From assembly GCA_019916065.1 (NCBI GenBank), contig CM034234.1, positions 15,048,520 to 15,112,519 of the forward strand: 64,000 nt of DNA, read 5' to 3'. Source of the DNA: Vitellaria paradoxa (taxonomy: Eukaryota > Streptophyta > Magnoliopsida > Ericales > Sapotaceae). The notes under the pieces are model-generated. The model searched no databases. It was not told the origin of the DNA and worked only from the letters and a program-made list of their open reading frames with translations. Shown piece after piece: positions 1 through 11,228 of the stretch; within the stretch, counting starts at the first letter, position 1; each line of letters begins with the position of its first letter. The translations under genes were made by a program, and so were the position numbers.

Positions 1-211
1 ACATGGGAATTGCACCATAATGTTTCACAAGGTTGTCGACATGTGCCGAAGTGAAATGCTTGGAATTGGTTTATTTTAAGTCTGTATGCTTTTATGTTAG
101 AGTATGATACTCTTGGAGCATGATAATTCTCTACGATGGATAGTTTATTTTAAAAATTTTCTGAAGGTGAAGGTTGGATGTGGGATTGACTAAAGTCAAT
201 AAAGTGGAGAT
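1..211 (+). mobile_element. 3' internal tail of a Copia element
   Basis: No reading frame is recognisable. The segment ends in a purine-rich tract (201-211, aaagtggagat) directly in front of an LTR that starts at 212. This is the usual arrangement of the 3' end of a plant Copia retrotransposon, so this stretch is read as the last part of an element whose pol lies left of the window. Confidence 0.5.
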
Positions 212-645
212 TGTTGGTGTGGTGGCTCTTTTAGGGGTCCACACATTGGTTTCTCACAAAGAAGTGCAGGCTTTGTGAGATTATAAATAAAGGCTTCTTT
301 CTCTTTAGTTAAGTGCACTAGTCAAAGTTAAAGATTTGTATAGCAAACTTTGACAAACTTTGACTTTAGTTAAATTCTTTTTTTGTGAGGTGAGAGTTAA
401 AGATTACTTCGGGCAATTCTTTGTGGGTGTATTGGGTTTTGGGTGTATTGGGTTTTGGTGTGAGAGGAAAAATTGTGTGATTGTAACAATTTTTCACATA
501 GTGGATTTTCTTTAAGTGCCCATGGATGTAAGCAAATTGCTAAACCATGTAAGTTTTTGTGTTCTTATTATTTTCTATATTCTTTTGATATTTTGCCAAA
601 GGTAGATCTTGAGGGGTGAATTTAGAAGGTCCTAAATTCCCAACA
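212..645 (+). repeat. Copia 3' LTR, 434 bp
   Basis: The LTR begins TGTTGG and ends CCAACA, a short inverted repeat typical of LTR ends. A TATA-like attataaataaagg lies near 285, and short aaactttgac repeats lie at 340-365. A purine tract immediately precedes it, so it is a 3' LTR read on the plus strand. No target duplication can be checked because the other end of the element is outside the window. A related fragment of its first 117 bp lies inverted at 19906-20022. Confidence 0.7.
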
Positions 646-1480
646 GTAGGTCGTGGGCATGGCACACAAGCTAGAGCAGGCCGTGGTCATGGATACTAGG
701 TCGATTTTGACCAAAGAGTTCCTGCTAAAAATGTTCACCATCAGTGAGAATTGACCCCTGAGCAAGGATCTAATGCTGTGGCTAAGATTGAGAGGTTTCA
801 CCAGAGTGGTTTCAGTGCCATAACACGAGCAAGTTTAGTTGGATAGCCTTCAATTCAGATGTTAGGGGTCTTTGACCCTAATACTTTTTATGCAACAAAT
901 AGTTACAACCATGACAGTTTTGGCCAGAAGTGCACAGATGAGACCTCCACTTTTTACCAATTAGCCAACTAGTTCATTAAACAGTTTAGGAGAATGAGAC
1001 CTTCTAGTTATGATAAAATGCCAGACTCCGAAACTGCCAATAGTTTTTTCATTTAGTGCAAGAAAATCCTTAAAGTACTATAGATTTTAGATTCTTAACT
1101 AACATTGTTTGTCACCTTTAATTCACGAATGACATAACTAAGTGGTGGAATTCTATTGAGGGTTCCTAAGGTGTTGCAAATTTAACCTAGGAGAGGTTCT
1201 AAAAGATGTTCTATGATGACTTCTTCTTTATAGCTCTCAGGAATGCCAAAGGGACGAGTTCATGACGTTGACACAAGAGATAATGACCATGTTGGAATAC
1301 AAGCGTAGATTTGTATCTTTCTGCACTTTTGCCCCAGAGTTGGTATCATAGAAAGGTATCAGTGTACACTATCGAGAAGGGTCTGCAATGGCCGTTAGGA
1401 GTAGGATTGATCCATTGAGATTTTGAGGCAAAATCAATGCTGCGTGTTTGACGACGAGAAAGAGCGATGAATCATGAGAG
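646..1480 (+). pseudogene. decayed Gypsy gag
   Basis: Scattered plus-strand frames resemble Gypsy capsid (Retrotrans_gag family). The stretch near 980-1100 reads like the conserved start (FRRMRPSSYDKMPDSETA, followed by stops). The stretch at 1256-1345 reads like the core (FMTLTQEIMTMLEYKRRF, then FCTFAPELV), matching the family pattern of a short TVxEYExRF core followed by FAPELV. Stops and frameshifts interrupt it throughout, so it cannot encode a protein. The Copia LTR at 212-645 abuts it, suggesting the Copia element inserted into this older Gypsy element. The lineage cannot be decided from gag alone. Confidence 0.65.
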
Positions 1481-1819
1481 CATAAGGGCAGTTAAAAAAA
1501 TAATAAAAATTGGACTTTTAGCCCTATTTTTAAAAAAAGCTCCAAAGTTTTAGATATTCTAAATATTCTAGGTAAAAAAAATTAAATTTATAAATATTTC
1601 AAGCCCTATAAAAATTTTTATAATATATAGGCCTTAATAACAAACTTAAATTGAAGGACGATAATCCAATCCAAACATCAAGAATTCAACAAAATTAATG
1701 ATAAAAGATAAATTTCAACTCAAATGTCATATTAAAAATTAAGAAAAAAATAATAAAACCTAATCATTCTCAATCAATCACCCATATTTTCTCTCTCATT
1801 TATATATATATATATATAT
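1481..1819. other. AT-rich stretch ending in (TA)n
   Basis: No gene is visible. The sequence is A/T-rich and ends in a TA microsatellite (1801-1819). The last five bases (1815-1819, tatat) match the five bases after 11223 and are proposed as the target duplication of the Copia element. Confidence 0.6.
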
Positions 1820-2371
1820 TGTTAGTGTTTGTATAGGTTATTAATTGGCAATTCCCGAGCAAATACTTTGCTTGTATTTGTTTCCTAAAAAGTCACAATG
1901 TTGTTGAATTTGTTCACAAATATAAGCCAAAGAGTGTTTGTGAATCATTAGGTTTGTTGGGAGAAGAACTGTGGAAGAGGTGGTTGCTGCTGTGCTCTAC
2001 TTATTGGTCATTCTCTCTGTTTTTAATTGAAAAATTTTCTCGAGTTTGACAGTAAGTGAAGTAGGGTTCGCGAGCATGAGCAGGGAAGCTCTTGCCCAAG
2101 CTGCCCCAGTCAGTCGCGCAGAATTTTTTAAAAGAAACTTTAAAAGACCTTTTTACCCATATTCTTTGATATAAAAAGCAAATATTCTTTTTCAACCCTA
2201 AGCTTTTTGACCTGCGCAGCTCACACTTATGTTTTATGCAAAAAGCTGACAGAAGCACCTGCGGCGGGTGATCTATCAAAAGCTTGGGTGATTCTTTCCT
2301 TCTTTGGCAACAATCTAACATTTTGATAGCTCAGATCTGTGGCATGGAATCAGATCAGGAGTTGGTGCTTC
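1820..2371 (+). repeat. truncated 5' LTR of the Copia element
   Basis: This stretch matches 10315-10871 closely, with only small indels and substitutions. The match stops abruptly at the shared string ggtgcttca, after which this copy continues directly into integrase coding sequence. The last 350 bp of the LTR, the primer binding site and gag are therefore gone. A gtgcttca/tcaacaaaatgg junction suggests a deletion with little homology. Confidence 0.8.
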
Positions 2372-4540
2372 AACAAAATGGGGTTGTTGAAAGGAAAAAC
2401 AGGGTCCTTCAAGAGATGACTAGAGTCATGTTGTGCCAAAAAACTTCCTTTGAAATTTTGGGCTGAAGCCCTAAATACGGCATGTACACTGGCAATAGAG
2501 TTTTTGTAAGGAGAGGAACTAAAGCCACTCCTTATGAAATTTGGAATGGTAAAAAATCGAATGTGAGTTATTTTCATTTTTTGGAAGCAAATGTTACATC
2601 TACCATGACAGAAAAGCTCTAGGTAAGTTTGATGCTAGATGTGATGAAGGCATTTTTCTTGGTTACTCTACTAATAGCAGGGCATATAGAGTCTTTAATT
2701 TAAAGCATTCTACTGTTATGGAGTCTGTTAATGTTGTTGTGGATGATGATTATGTTAATTCTACTTGCAGGAAAAATACTTCTGAAGAAGAGCAAGAATT
2801 CACTATGCTTTCTCAGGATGAATCATCATTGGAGACACAAAATAAAGTAAAGGAAAGCAATGTGGAACCCGAGATTGAACATCATGATACACATTGGAAG
2901 AAGAAGCCGATGATCAATCAAAGACACTCAATCCATCATCAAGAGTGAAGCTAAACCACCCTGCCACACAAGTCATTGGTGAGATAACTGCCCCTATGAA
3001 AACTAAGAGGCAAGTTCGAAATGAAGTAACTTACTTGTGTTATACTTCATGCATTGAACCCAAAATGTCAAAGAAGCTCTTCATGATTCTCATTGGATCA
3101 ATGTTATGCATGAAGAACTTGAACAATTCTCTCGTAATGATGTTTGGGAGCTTGTGCCGAGACTTAGAGATGTGAATGTTATAAGGGACCAAATGGATTT
3201 TCAAAAATAAAACCGATGAATTTGGCACCATTGTTAGAAACAAACTAGAGTAGTCGCACAAGGGTATTCTCAAATTGAAGGAATTGACTTTGATGAAACA
3301 TTTGCACCCATGGCTAGACTAGAATCTATTCGATTTTGTTGGCTATTTCTTACTACTTAGGTTTTAAACTTTTTCAAATGGATGTGAAAAGTGCTTTCTT
3401 GAATGGTTTTATTCAGGAAGAAGTTTTTGTTGAACAACCCAAAGGTTTTATTGATGTTAAGTATCCCAATCATGTTTACCGCTTGAATAAGGCATTGTAT
3501 GGTTTAAAACAAGCCCCTAGAGCATGGTATGAGAGACTTACTAGGTTCTTAGTTGAGTCTAATTTTGTTAGGGGGAGTTGATAAAACCTTGTTCATTTGT
3601 AGAGATTCTAAGCACACCACTATTGCTCAAATATATGTGGATGCATTGTTTTTGGTTCTACATCTGAAAAGTATGCCTTAGAATTTGTTGAATTCATGAA
3701 AAGTCAATTTGAAATGAGCATGATGGGAGAACTTAATTTTTTCTTGGGATTGAAAATTAAACAATGAAAGATGGCATTTTCATATCACAATCCAAGTATG
3801 CAAGAAATTTGGTTAAAAAATTTGGACTCTCTACAACTAAGCATACTAGGACTCCCATGGGCACATCTACCAAATTGAACAGAGATGAATCTAGAAAAAG
3901 TGTGGATCAAACCTTGTACCGAAGCATGATTGGTAGTCTCCTATACTTAACTGCTAGTCGTCCGACATAGCATTTAGTGTAGGGATTTGTGCTAGGTATC
4001 AATCTTGTCCTAAAGAGTCTCATTTGACTGCTGTCAAACGAATCATTCGTTATGTGAATGGGACTCTAGATCATGGCATCTAGTTTGCTAACGATTCTTC
4101 TGTAGAGATTTTTTGTTTTTCAAATGCTGACTGGGCAGGATGTTGTGATGATCGTAAAGCACTTCTGAGGTTGTTTCTACATTGGGAGCAATTTAGTAGC
4201 TTGGCATAGCAAGAAGTAGAATTTATCTCCCTCCACTGCTAAAGCTGAATACATAGCAGCTGGGAGTGTTGTGCTCAAGCTTTGTGGATGAAACAAATGC
4301 TCTCTGATTATGGGATTGAACAAGGTACCATGTCTTTATTGTGATAACTTGAGTGCAATCAACATTTCAAAGAACCTTGTCCAACACTCACGCACCAAGC
4401 ACATAAATATAAGACATCACTTCATTAAGGACCTTGTTGAGAGCATGTCATGACACTTGAGCATATTTCCACAGATAGACAACTAGCTGACATTTTCACT
4501 AACCTCTAGAAGCTTCTAGATTTTAACATCTTTGTTCATC
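2372..4540 (+). pseudogene. decayed Copia pol (integrase end, RT, RNase H)
   Basis: The order is that of Ty1/Copia pol. The integrase core end is at 2372-2470 (QQNGVVERKNR). An integrase-RT linker follows (about 2700-3000). Reverse transcriptase is at 3336-3581 ([12 protein letters not shown], then [15 protein letters not shown]) and continues to about 3970 (FFLGLKI; QSKYARNLVKKFGL). RNase H is at about 4110-4500 ([41 protein letters not shown]). The plus-strand frame changes several times and stop codons are present, so it is not functional. The catalytic YVDD-box region near 3630 is degraded. Family assignment to Copia is firm; the Sirevirus lineage is inferred from the downstream layout. 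Confidence 0.85.
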
Positions 4541-6305
4541 ACTAGGAGTTATAGTTGTTGAATAGTCTTGTCTCAATGAAACTTGAATAAATGATCTTAC
4601 AATTATTTCTATGAACTTGATTGAGTAATAAGATCATTATGTGCTTTTAAGTTTTGGAATTCTTAGATAAATAGGAGTATGTTGGCATTTGATATTTGTT
4701 TATATCTTGAATCTTAGACAAGTGTCAATTTCAAGTGAAATTCTTTAAATCCCATAGCATGTTGAGATTGTATTGAAGATGGTATATTGATGGCACAGAT
4801 TTGTCTCATGATCATGCTCATGTGATATCACACACATAGTCGATTGAGATAGTGCCTTTCTTGAATTTCTAGTGTAATGTCTACATTGGATTGACCTATA
4901 ATCGACTAGCCCACAACTTTATATCCTAATTGTCCAAAGTTGGAAGTGTGGAAGTTTTGTTTTTATGATTGTCTTTATATATTAGTGATAAAAAGGGTTA
5001 CCATCTTGGTCTCCACATTGCATCGTTGGAGTGAGTTTTTTTTTTAAAAGGGAAAGACTAAAACAAGATGTGTGAAAACCATTATCACATTACACTTATT
5101 AATTTCTTTTATATGGAGTGATAAAGAAGTGTACATCTACTTGAATATCATCCTTTTATACATTCTCCAATGGGAAAGTCATCATCTTGTTTTGGGCAAT
5201 CGATTGGTTTGACTTTCATGTGGACATTATCTAGAAAAATTTAAATGTGGAACTACAACTAGTACTATGTCTCGAGATGTCGTTTGAGCTAATCATGATT
5301 CTTATCTGTGAAATGAATATGTCATTAGAAGTGCTACTCATATTTCTATGGGTTTGTCAAAGATTTTTGTAAGATCTTTAACATTTTGTCTTTGATGAAT
5401 CATACTCATACATATAAAATTCCTATATGTTCTAAAAATCAGCATTTTAACTCTTAATTGTCACATTTTGTTTGCTTTGAAGCTCATGAATTTTCATAGA
5501 CTTAATTGTTTGATTGAAAAATAAATTTTCATTGTGTCAATACTGTTCTGGACTGTGTTTTTAAATGTGGTTTCTGTGAAAAATTGCAGCAACTGTGCTG
5601 TGTCTGTGAAATCTGTTTCCAAAAAATAGATTGTTTCTCTGGCAGTTCGTGTCCGAGCTTCCATTCTCATGCTCACAATAGCCACTAAAGAAAGTGTCAA
5701 TTTTCTCTTTCTGGTTGACCTCCTGTTGTTTCTAACTCACAGCACACTTGAATTAATTTGAAAAATCTGAAATTTTTTTCACTTATTGTGGTAATTTTTG
5801 TTACATTAGTAATTAATTTCTAGCTGGAGGTTTCTATTGGTTGGTACAGTCACAGTGAACATGACTGGTACATGGGTACACAGAATATCTGTGAAATTTC
5901 TGATTCTCTGATTGTCTTGCAGATTTAGTGGAGAGAGAGATTTTTGATGCACTTGTCAAATTGTACAAATTTGGCAAATTTTTATTGGGTAAGTGCAACT
6001 GTATATGTGTGTGTCTTTTCATTCAGATCATCACTTTTGAGCTTTAATGATTATCTTTTATTAGTGAGAGATTAAGGACATTTGTGGTTAATTAAGTGCT
6101 GGGGGTTTTCAAAGTGTCATGATTTCAAGTAATGGATGTCCTCTAAGAATTAATTGCTGTGTAAGTCCCAGTCGTCTGTTAGGAGAGGATTGTATCTCTG
6201 GGATATTTAATGCTTGTGCCCAGGTTTGTGAAGGGTTTTTATGAAGTAACTGTTGGTCTTTATCCTCTGTTTTGTACCTGGGTTACCATGTTTTTACCCC
6301 TGGTA
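4541..6305 (+). other. non-coding spacer between pol and envelope-like ORF
   Basis: No convincing gene is visible; short open frames here lack recognisable motifs. By position it is the spacer of the Copia element, possibly with the degraded 5' part of the envelope-like ORF. It is moderately T-rich and has no clear internal repeats. Confidence 0.5.
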
Positions 6306-6360
6306 AAAACAAGTTTCTCTTGACTTAGGGTGTTTTGATTTTCTAGTTCGAGGCACTGCT

Positions 6361-8028
6361 TGTAACACCTTGAATTTTTATTTATGCATAAATCTTATTT
6401 TTATTTTTAATTTAATTTCTATGCCTTGAAATTTTAATTTCATAATATAATCAAATTATATAATTTTAATTAGTTAATTGTATTACTAAATATAAATAAG
6501 TATATATATATTTATTGGATAGATATTAGTTAATATGGCCACATGGCTATTAGTAGGTTGATGATGGTTTAGGGGGATAGTAGGGCTACGTGCCCAAGTT
6601 GATGACCAAGAAAAAAAAAAAAAAAAAAAATTTTGCTTGGCTAGCAAGCTTGGCCGGCCATGCACACACACATATATATATGTGTGCTTTGGGTGCAAAT
6701 GAAGGAAACCCGAGAGCAACCGCGCGGAGGAAGGGAGAAAAAAAAAAAAAAAAAAAGAAGAAGAAGGAGAAAAGGTGAGGGAAAAATGAGGTAATCTTGG
6801 GAAATTTTGGCGGAAAAATTGAGGTAAGTTATTTTACTAAATTAATTTTTTTTTATATACCTTTTCTTTTGGGTTAGATAAATTAAATATGTGGGGGCTA
6901 TGCTATGTTTTATTAAATTTACATTAATAATTAATTTTGGGTTATATTTTAACCATTCAATGTCTGATTTATATATTTTATTGGAAAAAAAAATTATTAG
7001 GACCTAAGGATAATCAGCAGACACCCCCTCAGTAAATTGATTTTTCTAGCATATCTACTGTCCAGGTGGGTGCATTAAACTTAAAAATAAAAGTTATTAA
7101 TATGAATAACTAAATTTTATTTATTTATTGTCGAACATTCATGTTGCTAAATTCTGCTCGCTACCCATAAATTATTATATGTTAGTGGAGAATCGTGATT
7201 ATTTGTGAGATAATAAATTGGAGAAATAATATTTTTTTTAGTAAAAAAAAATAATAATACATTGTTGCATATCAGCATGAGTTGCGTGCATTACATTTGC
7301 ATTATGGTCAGATGGGACCAGGCCAGATGGGGCCAGAAATTTATAATATACGGCCAGATGGGGTCGAAAAAATTATATAATATAGCCAAATGGGGCTAAT
7401 GGGGCAAGCTAAATTAAAGCCACTGTCCACCGTTGAGCGCTCAACTCATGGGCCAGATGGGGCCAAATGTGTGTTGCATTATCATTTAAATTATTTATTA
7501 CGCAAATGTGCTTTGTTATGGCCAGTTGAGGCTTGATGATGATAAATTGTGTATTAACATATTTATCAGACATGACACAATTAAATTAAAGATGAGATGA
7601 CTATGGAATAGTTATTGATATAATTGTTATGAACTATTTCTTGGTGCATATTTATTATCTTTTATTTTGAGTATAATACTTCCACTGAGTGTGTGACACT
7701 CACACCCAAATCTACACCTTTCAGGTTAAGTCTAGAAGTAGCTGCGAGAGATTTGAGGAGGACCTAAGCTGTTTATTTCCTGTTTTAAATGTGAGTCTGA
7801 AGTTTGTATAATCAGTTTAAGGATAGAATGGTGTCAGACTAATACATAGTTAATGGAGTCTTATGGGTTGTAAAAATTATATATTGGAGCTTTATAGATA
7901 ATTTCTAATTTGCCTATTTTTTTAAAATTTGCATGTTGAGTAAATATTGACATTTTATATTTAGGTAGAAAATTCGGCAACGTCCACCCTATTTAAGGGA
8001 TTAAATGTATCCTAAAATAGGGGTGACA
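6361..8028 (+). mobile_element. Gypsy solo LTR, 1668 bp, TSD CTGCT
   Basis: It starts TGTAACACCTTGAA and ends GGGGTGACA, and is flanked on both sides by ctgct (6356-6360 and 8029-8033). The TGTAACACC start and the block with stop-like direct repeats resemble Tekay/Del-type chromovirus LTRs; that lineage call is inference. It has no internal region, so it is a solo LTR left by recombination between two LTRs. It interrupts the envelope-like ORF of the host Copia element. Poly-A runs occur at 6610 and 6740. Confidence 0.88.
7300..7475 (+). repeat. degenerate GGCCAGATGGGG repeats
   Basis: Inside the solo LTR the motif ggccagatgggg or close variants recurs at about 7305, 7320, 7350, 7385 and 7451, at uneven spacing. 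It is GC-rich in an otherwise AT-rich LTR. Its role is unknown. Confidence 0.7.
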
Positions 8029-8502
8029 CTGCTATTCATGTTTCTGTTGAAGACCTTGCCTCATTTCTTAAGATTTCTAGAACACCTAATCCTAAATTTC
8101 CACATGTTGATTGGTCTGCTCATCCTCCCATTTCCGAACTTGCCATACCAATGCATGATAATCCATACCCCTGCTACCCCGAAATGCTTTTTCAACAAAG
8201 TGACCTGTTTGTCCCTTTCCGTGTCCTGAATATAATTTGTGATTCTCTCCTCACTCTCGCCAATCATTCTTCAGAAATCTCAGAGGAGAAAATCAAATTG
8301 CTCTACTGCCTGACTCACGAGATTACCATCAACTTGCCATCTCTCATTCTTCAGTCTATTGCCACTGCTCACACTCAGAAAAATTCGAGGCTTGGTTTAT
8401 CATATGGGATTCTTCTCACAAATCTTTTGAGAGATAAATTTGCCATCACTAAAAGGCCTAAGGAACCATGGGTTTGTCAATTCCTCACAAAAAGGGGGAG
8501 AT

Positions 8503-10072
8503 TGACCAACCCTAAATTGTGTTTGGGCTTTTTACCTCTCAAGTGCAAGAAGGTAGTCACAGTTTTAAACTCGGTGAGTCCAAGGTCGAATTCCATAGGG
8601 AGCCTAATGTGTTTAAGTTTTTAGGATGTGGACTGAATTTTAAAACTAAAGAGAATTAAATTTGGAAGTTTATGTTTACTAAGTTTAAGGATTCAATAAA
8701 ATTAAAGACAAGTTCAATTTAAACTAGTTAAAATTAAACTAAATAGGACATTCAGAATTTTAAAGTGAATCAAATGAGATGGCAAAATTTTAAAATAAAA
8801 TCAACAAAACACTTTCAGCTTCAAAATTACTCTATTGTAATTAGAATTAAATTGGATTGAAATTCAATACTAGTAAGAATCTTGATTCAACGTCAAGTCT
8901 GGGTAGTTCACTACTTTACCTTGGGGTGTGTTTGTTTGAAGAACAGGGTTTAATTTGAAAAGTTTTGAAAATGTTATAATCAAAGGTCAGTACCAGTGAT
9001 TTCAAGCGGATATGGTTAAAGACCTTTCTTTCCTAGAGTTTCTCAATTAAACACCAAAATATTAATAAAAATCTAATTTTAATTCTATTCAAAAGTATTT
9101 GAAATTTGGTTACGAAAATTCATACCAGTGATCTCACACGGATTTGGTTAAGAATTTTCGTATTCGAATGTTTTCGAAAAAGAAGAAAAATAGATTTTGA
9201 AAGGTAAATCCCTTCGAAAAGGTTTCGCAACCTTCGCGAAGAGACTACGAACACCCCAAAGCTTTTCGTTAACTACCCTTTCTTGATTTGTTGAATCAAG
9301 ATTAGGGTTTTACGCTACGACTACTTTAAGCATCTTAAAAACGATATAATAGCATTCAATCATATGAAAAGAGAATTGAAACAAGCAAAACATGATGTTA
9401 CGAAACAAATCGAAATACAACAAATAGATTAAAGTGCAACTTACAACGTAAAGCGAATATAAAAGACGAGGTGAAGAATCACTACAAAGACAACGATGAA
9501 AGCTCCAACGAAAACCATGAATCCACGCATCCAAGTTAAAAAAACTAATCTAAAAACTCTCAAAATTCTATTCTAACGCTCAATTGAAGGTGCAAAATCA
9601 AAAGGGGCTTCTCCTCCTTCTTAGCCGTGCAATAGCTCTTTATATATATGCCAAGAAACCCTAAAAGAGGTGCTTTAATTCTTAGATTTTGGATACACGG
9701 TGGTCCCGACCGTCTAATCTAGGGGTCAGGACCACAGAAAGCTTTCTTCTCAATTCCTATACACTGTGGTCCCGACCATTAGATGGACGGTCCCGACCCC
9801 CAAGTGTCTTTATTTCTTATTTTTCTTCCTCCTTTAGGTTGAGTCTTTGGGCTAGTCTTGGCCATCCAAGGTGAGGTTTGAACCATGACATTTTCTTCGT
9901 TTTCTTGGCCATTTCCATAGCTATAAACTTCGACATCCTTGCCCTTTTCTTTGCAAATAAACAATAAAAGTATAAGTAATACACTAACACTAAAACTTCA
10001 ACTTTAATTATTTAAATGCATGAATAAGTGTTGAGTTAGGGAGTTTGTAATTACACTTTTCAAGTGTAATCA
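8503..10072 (-). mobile_element. Gypsy solo LTR A, 1570 bp, TSD GAGAT
   Basis: Read on the minus strand it begins TGATTACACTTG (10072) and ends GGTTGGTCA (8503). The flanks are gagat on both sides (8498-8502 and 10073-10077), an exact target duplication. A TATA-like tatatataaagag lies on the minus strand near 9650. A cluster of GGTCCCGACC-type palindromes lies at 9690-9800. The whole LTR matches the opposite-strand copy at 14964-16457. No internal region remains. It landed in the purine tract at the end of the envelope-like ORF. Confidence 0.9.
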
Positions 10073-10085
10073 GAGATACCAGTGA

Positions 10086-10314
10086 AATATTGAGGGGGAG
10101 TATTACTTGAGGGGGAGAACAGTGTGATTAAAGGGGTCATGTCATGAGCATGTTTGCAAGTATTTGACAATTATGTTTTTCATTCTTAATGCACTGTTGA
10201 TAATTCAGATTTTGCAGGATTGCTCAAAATGTTGGATTAGTTAGGATATGTGACATTTTTTTTGTAATGTTGGGGTTGGGTATGTTTTGTCTCGAAATTA
10301 CCAAAGGGAGAGAT
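10086..10314 (+). other. repeated polypurine tracts before the 3' LTR
   Basis: Purine tracts of the pattern tgagggggag occur at 10091-10100 and 10108-10117, and aaagggagagat lies at 10303-10314 directly before the LTR. A further copy (aaagggggagat, 8491-8502) lies just before LTR A. Multiple polypurine tracts upstream of the 3' LTR are a described hallmark of Sireviruses. They prime plus-strand DNA synthesis; which copy is used cannot be told here. Confidence 0.7.
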
Positions 10315-11223
10315 TGTTAGTGTTTGTATAGGTTATTAATTGGCAATTCCCGAGCAAACACTTTGCTTGTATTTGTTTCCTAAAAATGTCACAATGTTGT
10401 TGAATTTGTTCACAAACATAAGCCAAAGAGTGTTTATGAATCATTGGGTTGGGGGAGAAGAACTGTGGAAGAGGTGGTTATTGCTGTGCTCTACTTTTTG
10501 GTCATTCTTTTTGTCTTTAATTGAAAAAATTTTCTGGAGTTTGACAGTAAGTGAACAGTAGGGTTTGCGAGCATGAGTAGGGAAGCTCTTGCCCAAGAGC
10601 TGCCCCAGTCAGTCGCGCAGAATTTTTTAAAAGAAACTTTAAAAGACCTTTTTACCCCTATTCTTTGATATAAAAAGCAAATATTCTTTTCCAACCCTAA
10701 GCTTTTTGACCTGCGTAGCTCACACTTACAGTTTTATGCAAAAAACTGAGAGAAGCACCTCGCGGGTGATCTATCAAAAGCCTGGGTGATTCTTTCATTC
10801 TTTGGCAACAATCTAACGTTTTGATAGCTCAGATCTGTGGCGTGGAATCAGATCGGGGAGCTGGTGCTTCATGGATTGAAGGCTAATCTTCATGGGTCGA
10901 GGTGAGTTGCGAGTAGAGTAGCAAACAAGGCTAGGGAGTGTGAAGTACAAGTAGATCATGGGATTTTAATTGGGAAAACTTGTAAAACTCTCCTTGGGTA
11001 CCTTGTAACCTCAATTTTATTTAGTGAAGATTTTTAGACTGATCCACTCAAAGGATCCAGGGTTATTTCTCATTTAAAGTTTAAAGGAGTTTTTACCCTA
11101 GTTAACAAATTCTTGTGTTCTTGTGGTGGATGATTTTGTTGAGTTGAATGTCTCTCATGAATGTCCATTAATTTCAGTTTTTATAGCTGAGGTTGAATAC
11201 TTGTGAGTGATTTGGGAATTTCA
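10315..11223 (+). repeat. 3' LTR of the Copia element, 909 bp
   Basis: It starts TGTTAGTG directly after a purine tract and ends TTTCA at 11223, followed by tatat. The first 557 bp match the truncated 5' LTR at 1820-2371. A TATA-like gatataaaaagc lies near 10668. The 3' boundary is inferred from the CA end plus the duplication, not from a second complete LTR. Confidence 0.7.
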
Positions 11224-11228
11224 TATAT

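Larger units (their letters stand above)
6306..10085 (+). pseudogene. envelope-like ORF split by a solo LTR
   Basis: The coding pieces are 6306-6360 and 8034-8502, with the last codons at 10078-10085. The first piece (LGCFDFLVRGTA) runs in frame into the second (IHVSVEDLASFLKI) when the LTR at 6361-8028 and one copy of its CTGCT duplication are ignored. The body, about 8030-8490, contains INLPSLILQSIA and LGLSYGILLTNLLRDKF. These resemble the plant-specific 'putative plant transposon protein'/envelope-like family found in LTR elements after pol. Across the second LTR (8503-10072) the frame ends in a stop at 10083-10085, two codons beyond a purine tract. About 180 codons remain and the N-terminus is missing or degraded. 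Its function is unknown; 'envelope-like' is the conventional label and fusion activity is not implied. Confidence 0.6.
1820..11223 (+). mobile_element. Sirevirus-like Copia element with nested insertions
   Basis: The element starts with LTR sequence at 1820 (TGTTAGTG) and ends with a second LTR at 10315-11223. Both sides carry tatat (1815-1819 and 11224-11228). In order it holds a partial 5' LTR, a decayed Copia pol, an envelope-like ORF, repeated purine tracts and the 3' LTR. Two Gypsy solo LTRs (6361-8028 and 8503-10072) inserted later, each with a perfect 5-bp duplication. An envelope-like ORF after pol plus several purine tracts before the 3' LTR is the known layout of Sireviruses (SIRE/Maximus Copia lineage). 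Gag, protease and the first part of integrase are missing, through a deletion that fused the 5' LTR to integrase at about 2371. The target duplication lies in TA repeats, so chance is possible. Confidence 0.7.

Noticed and set aside
1815..1819. TATAT flank as proof of the Copia boundaries
   Set aside because: Not rejected as a boundary, but not accepted as proof alone, because both flanks lie in TA repeats where a match is likely by chance.
9310..9534. Minus-strand frame in solo LTR A
   Set aside because: It lies wholly in a non-coding LTR and has no motif; the copy in LTR B does not keep it open.
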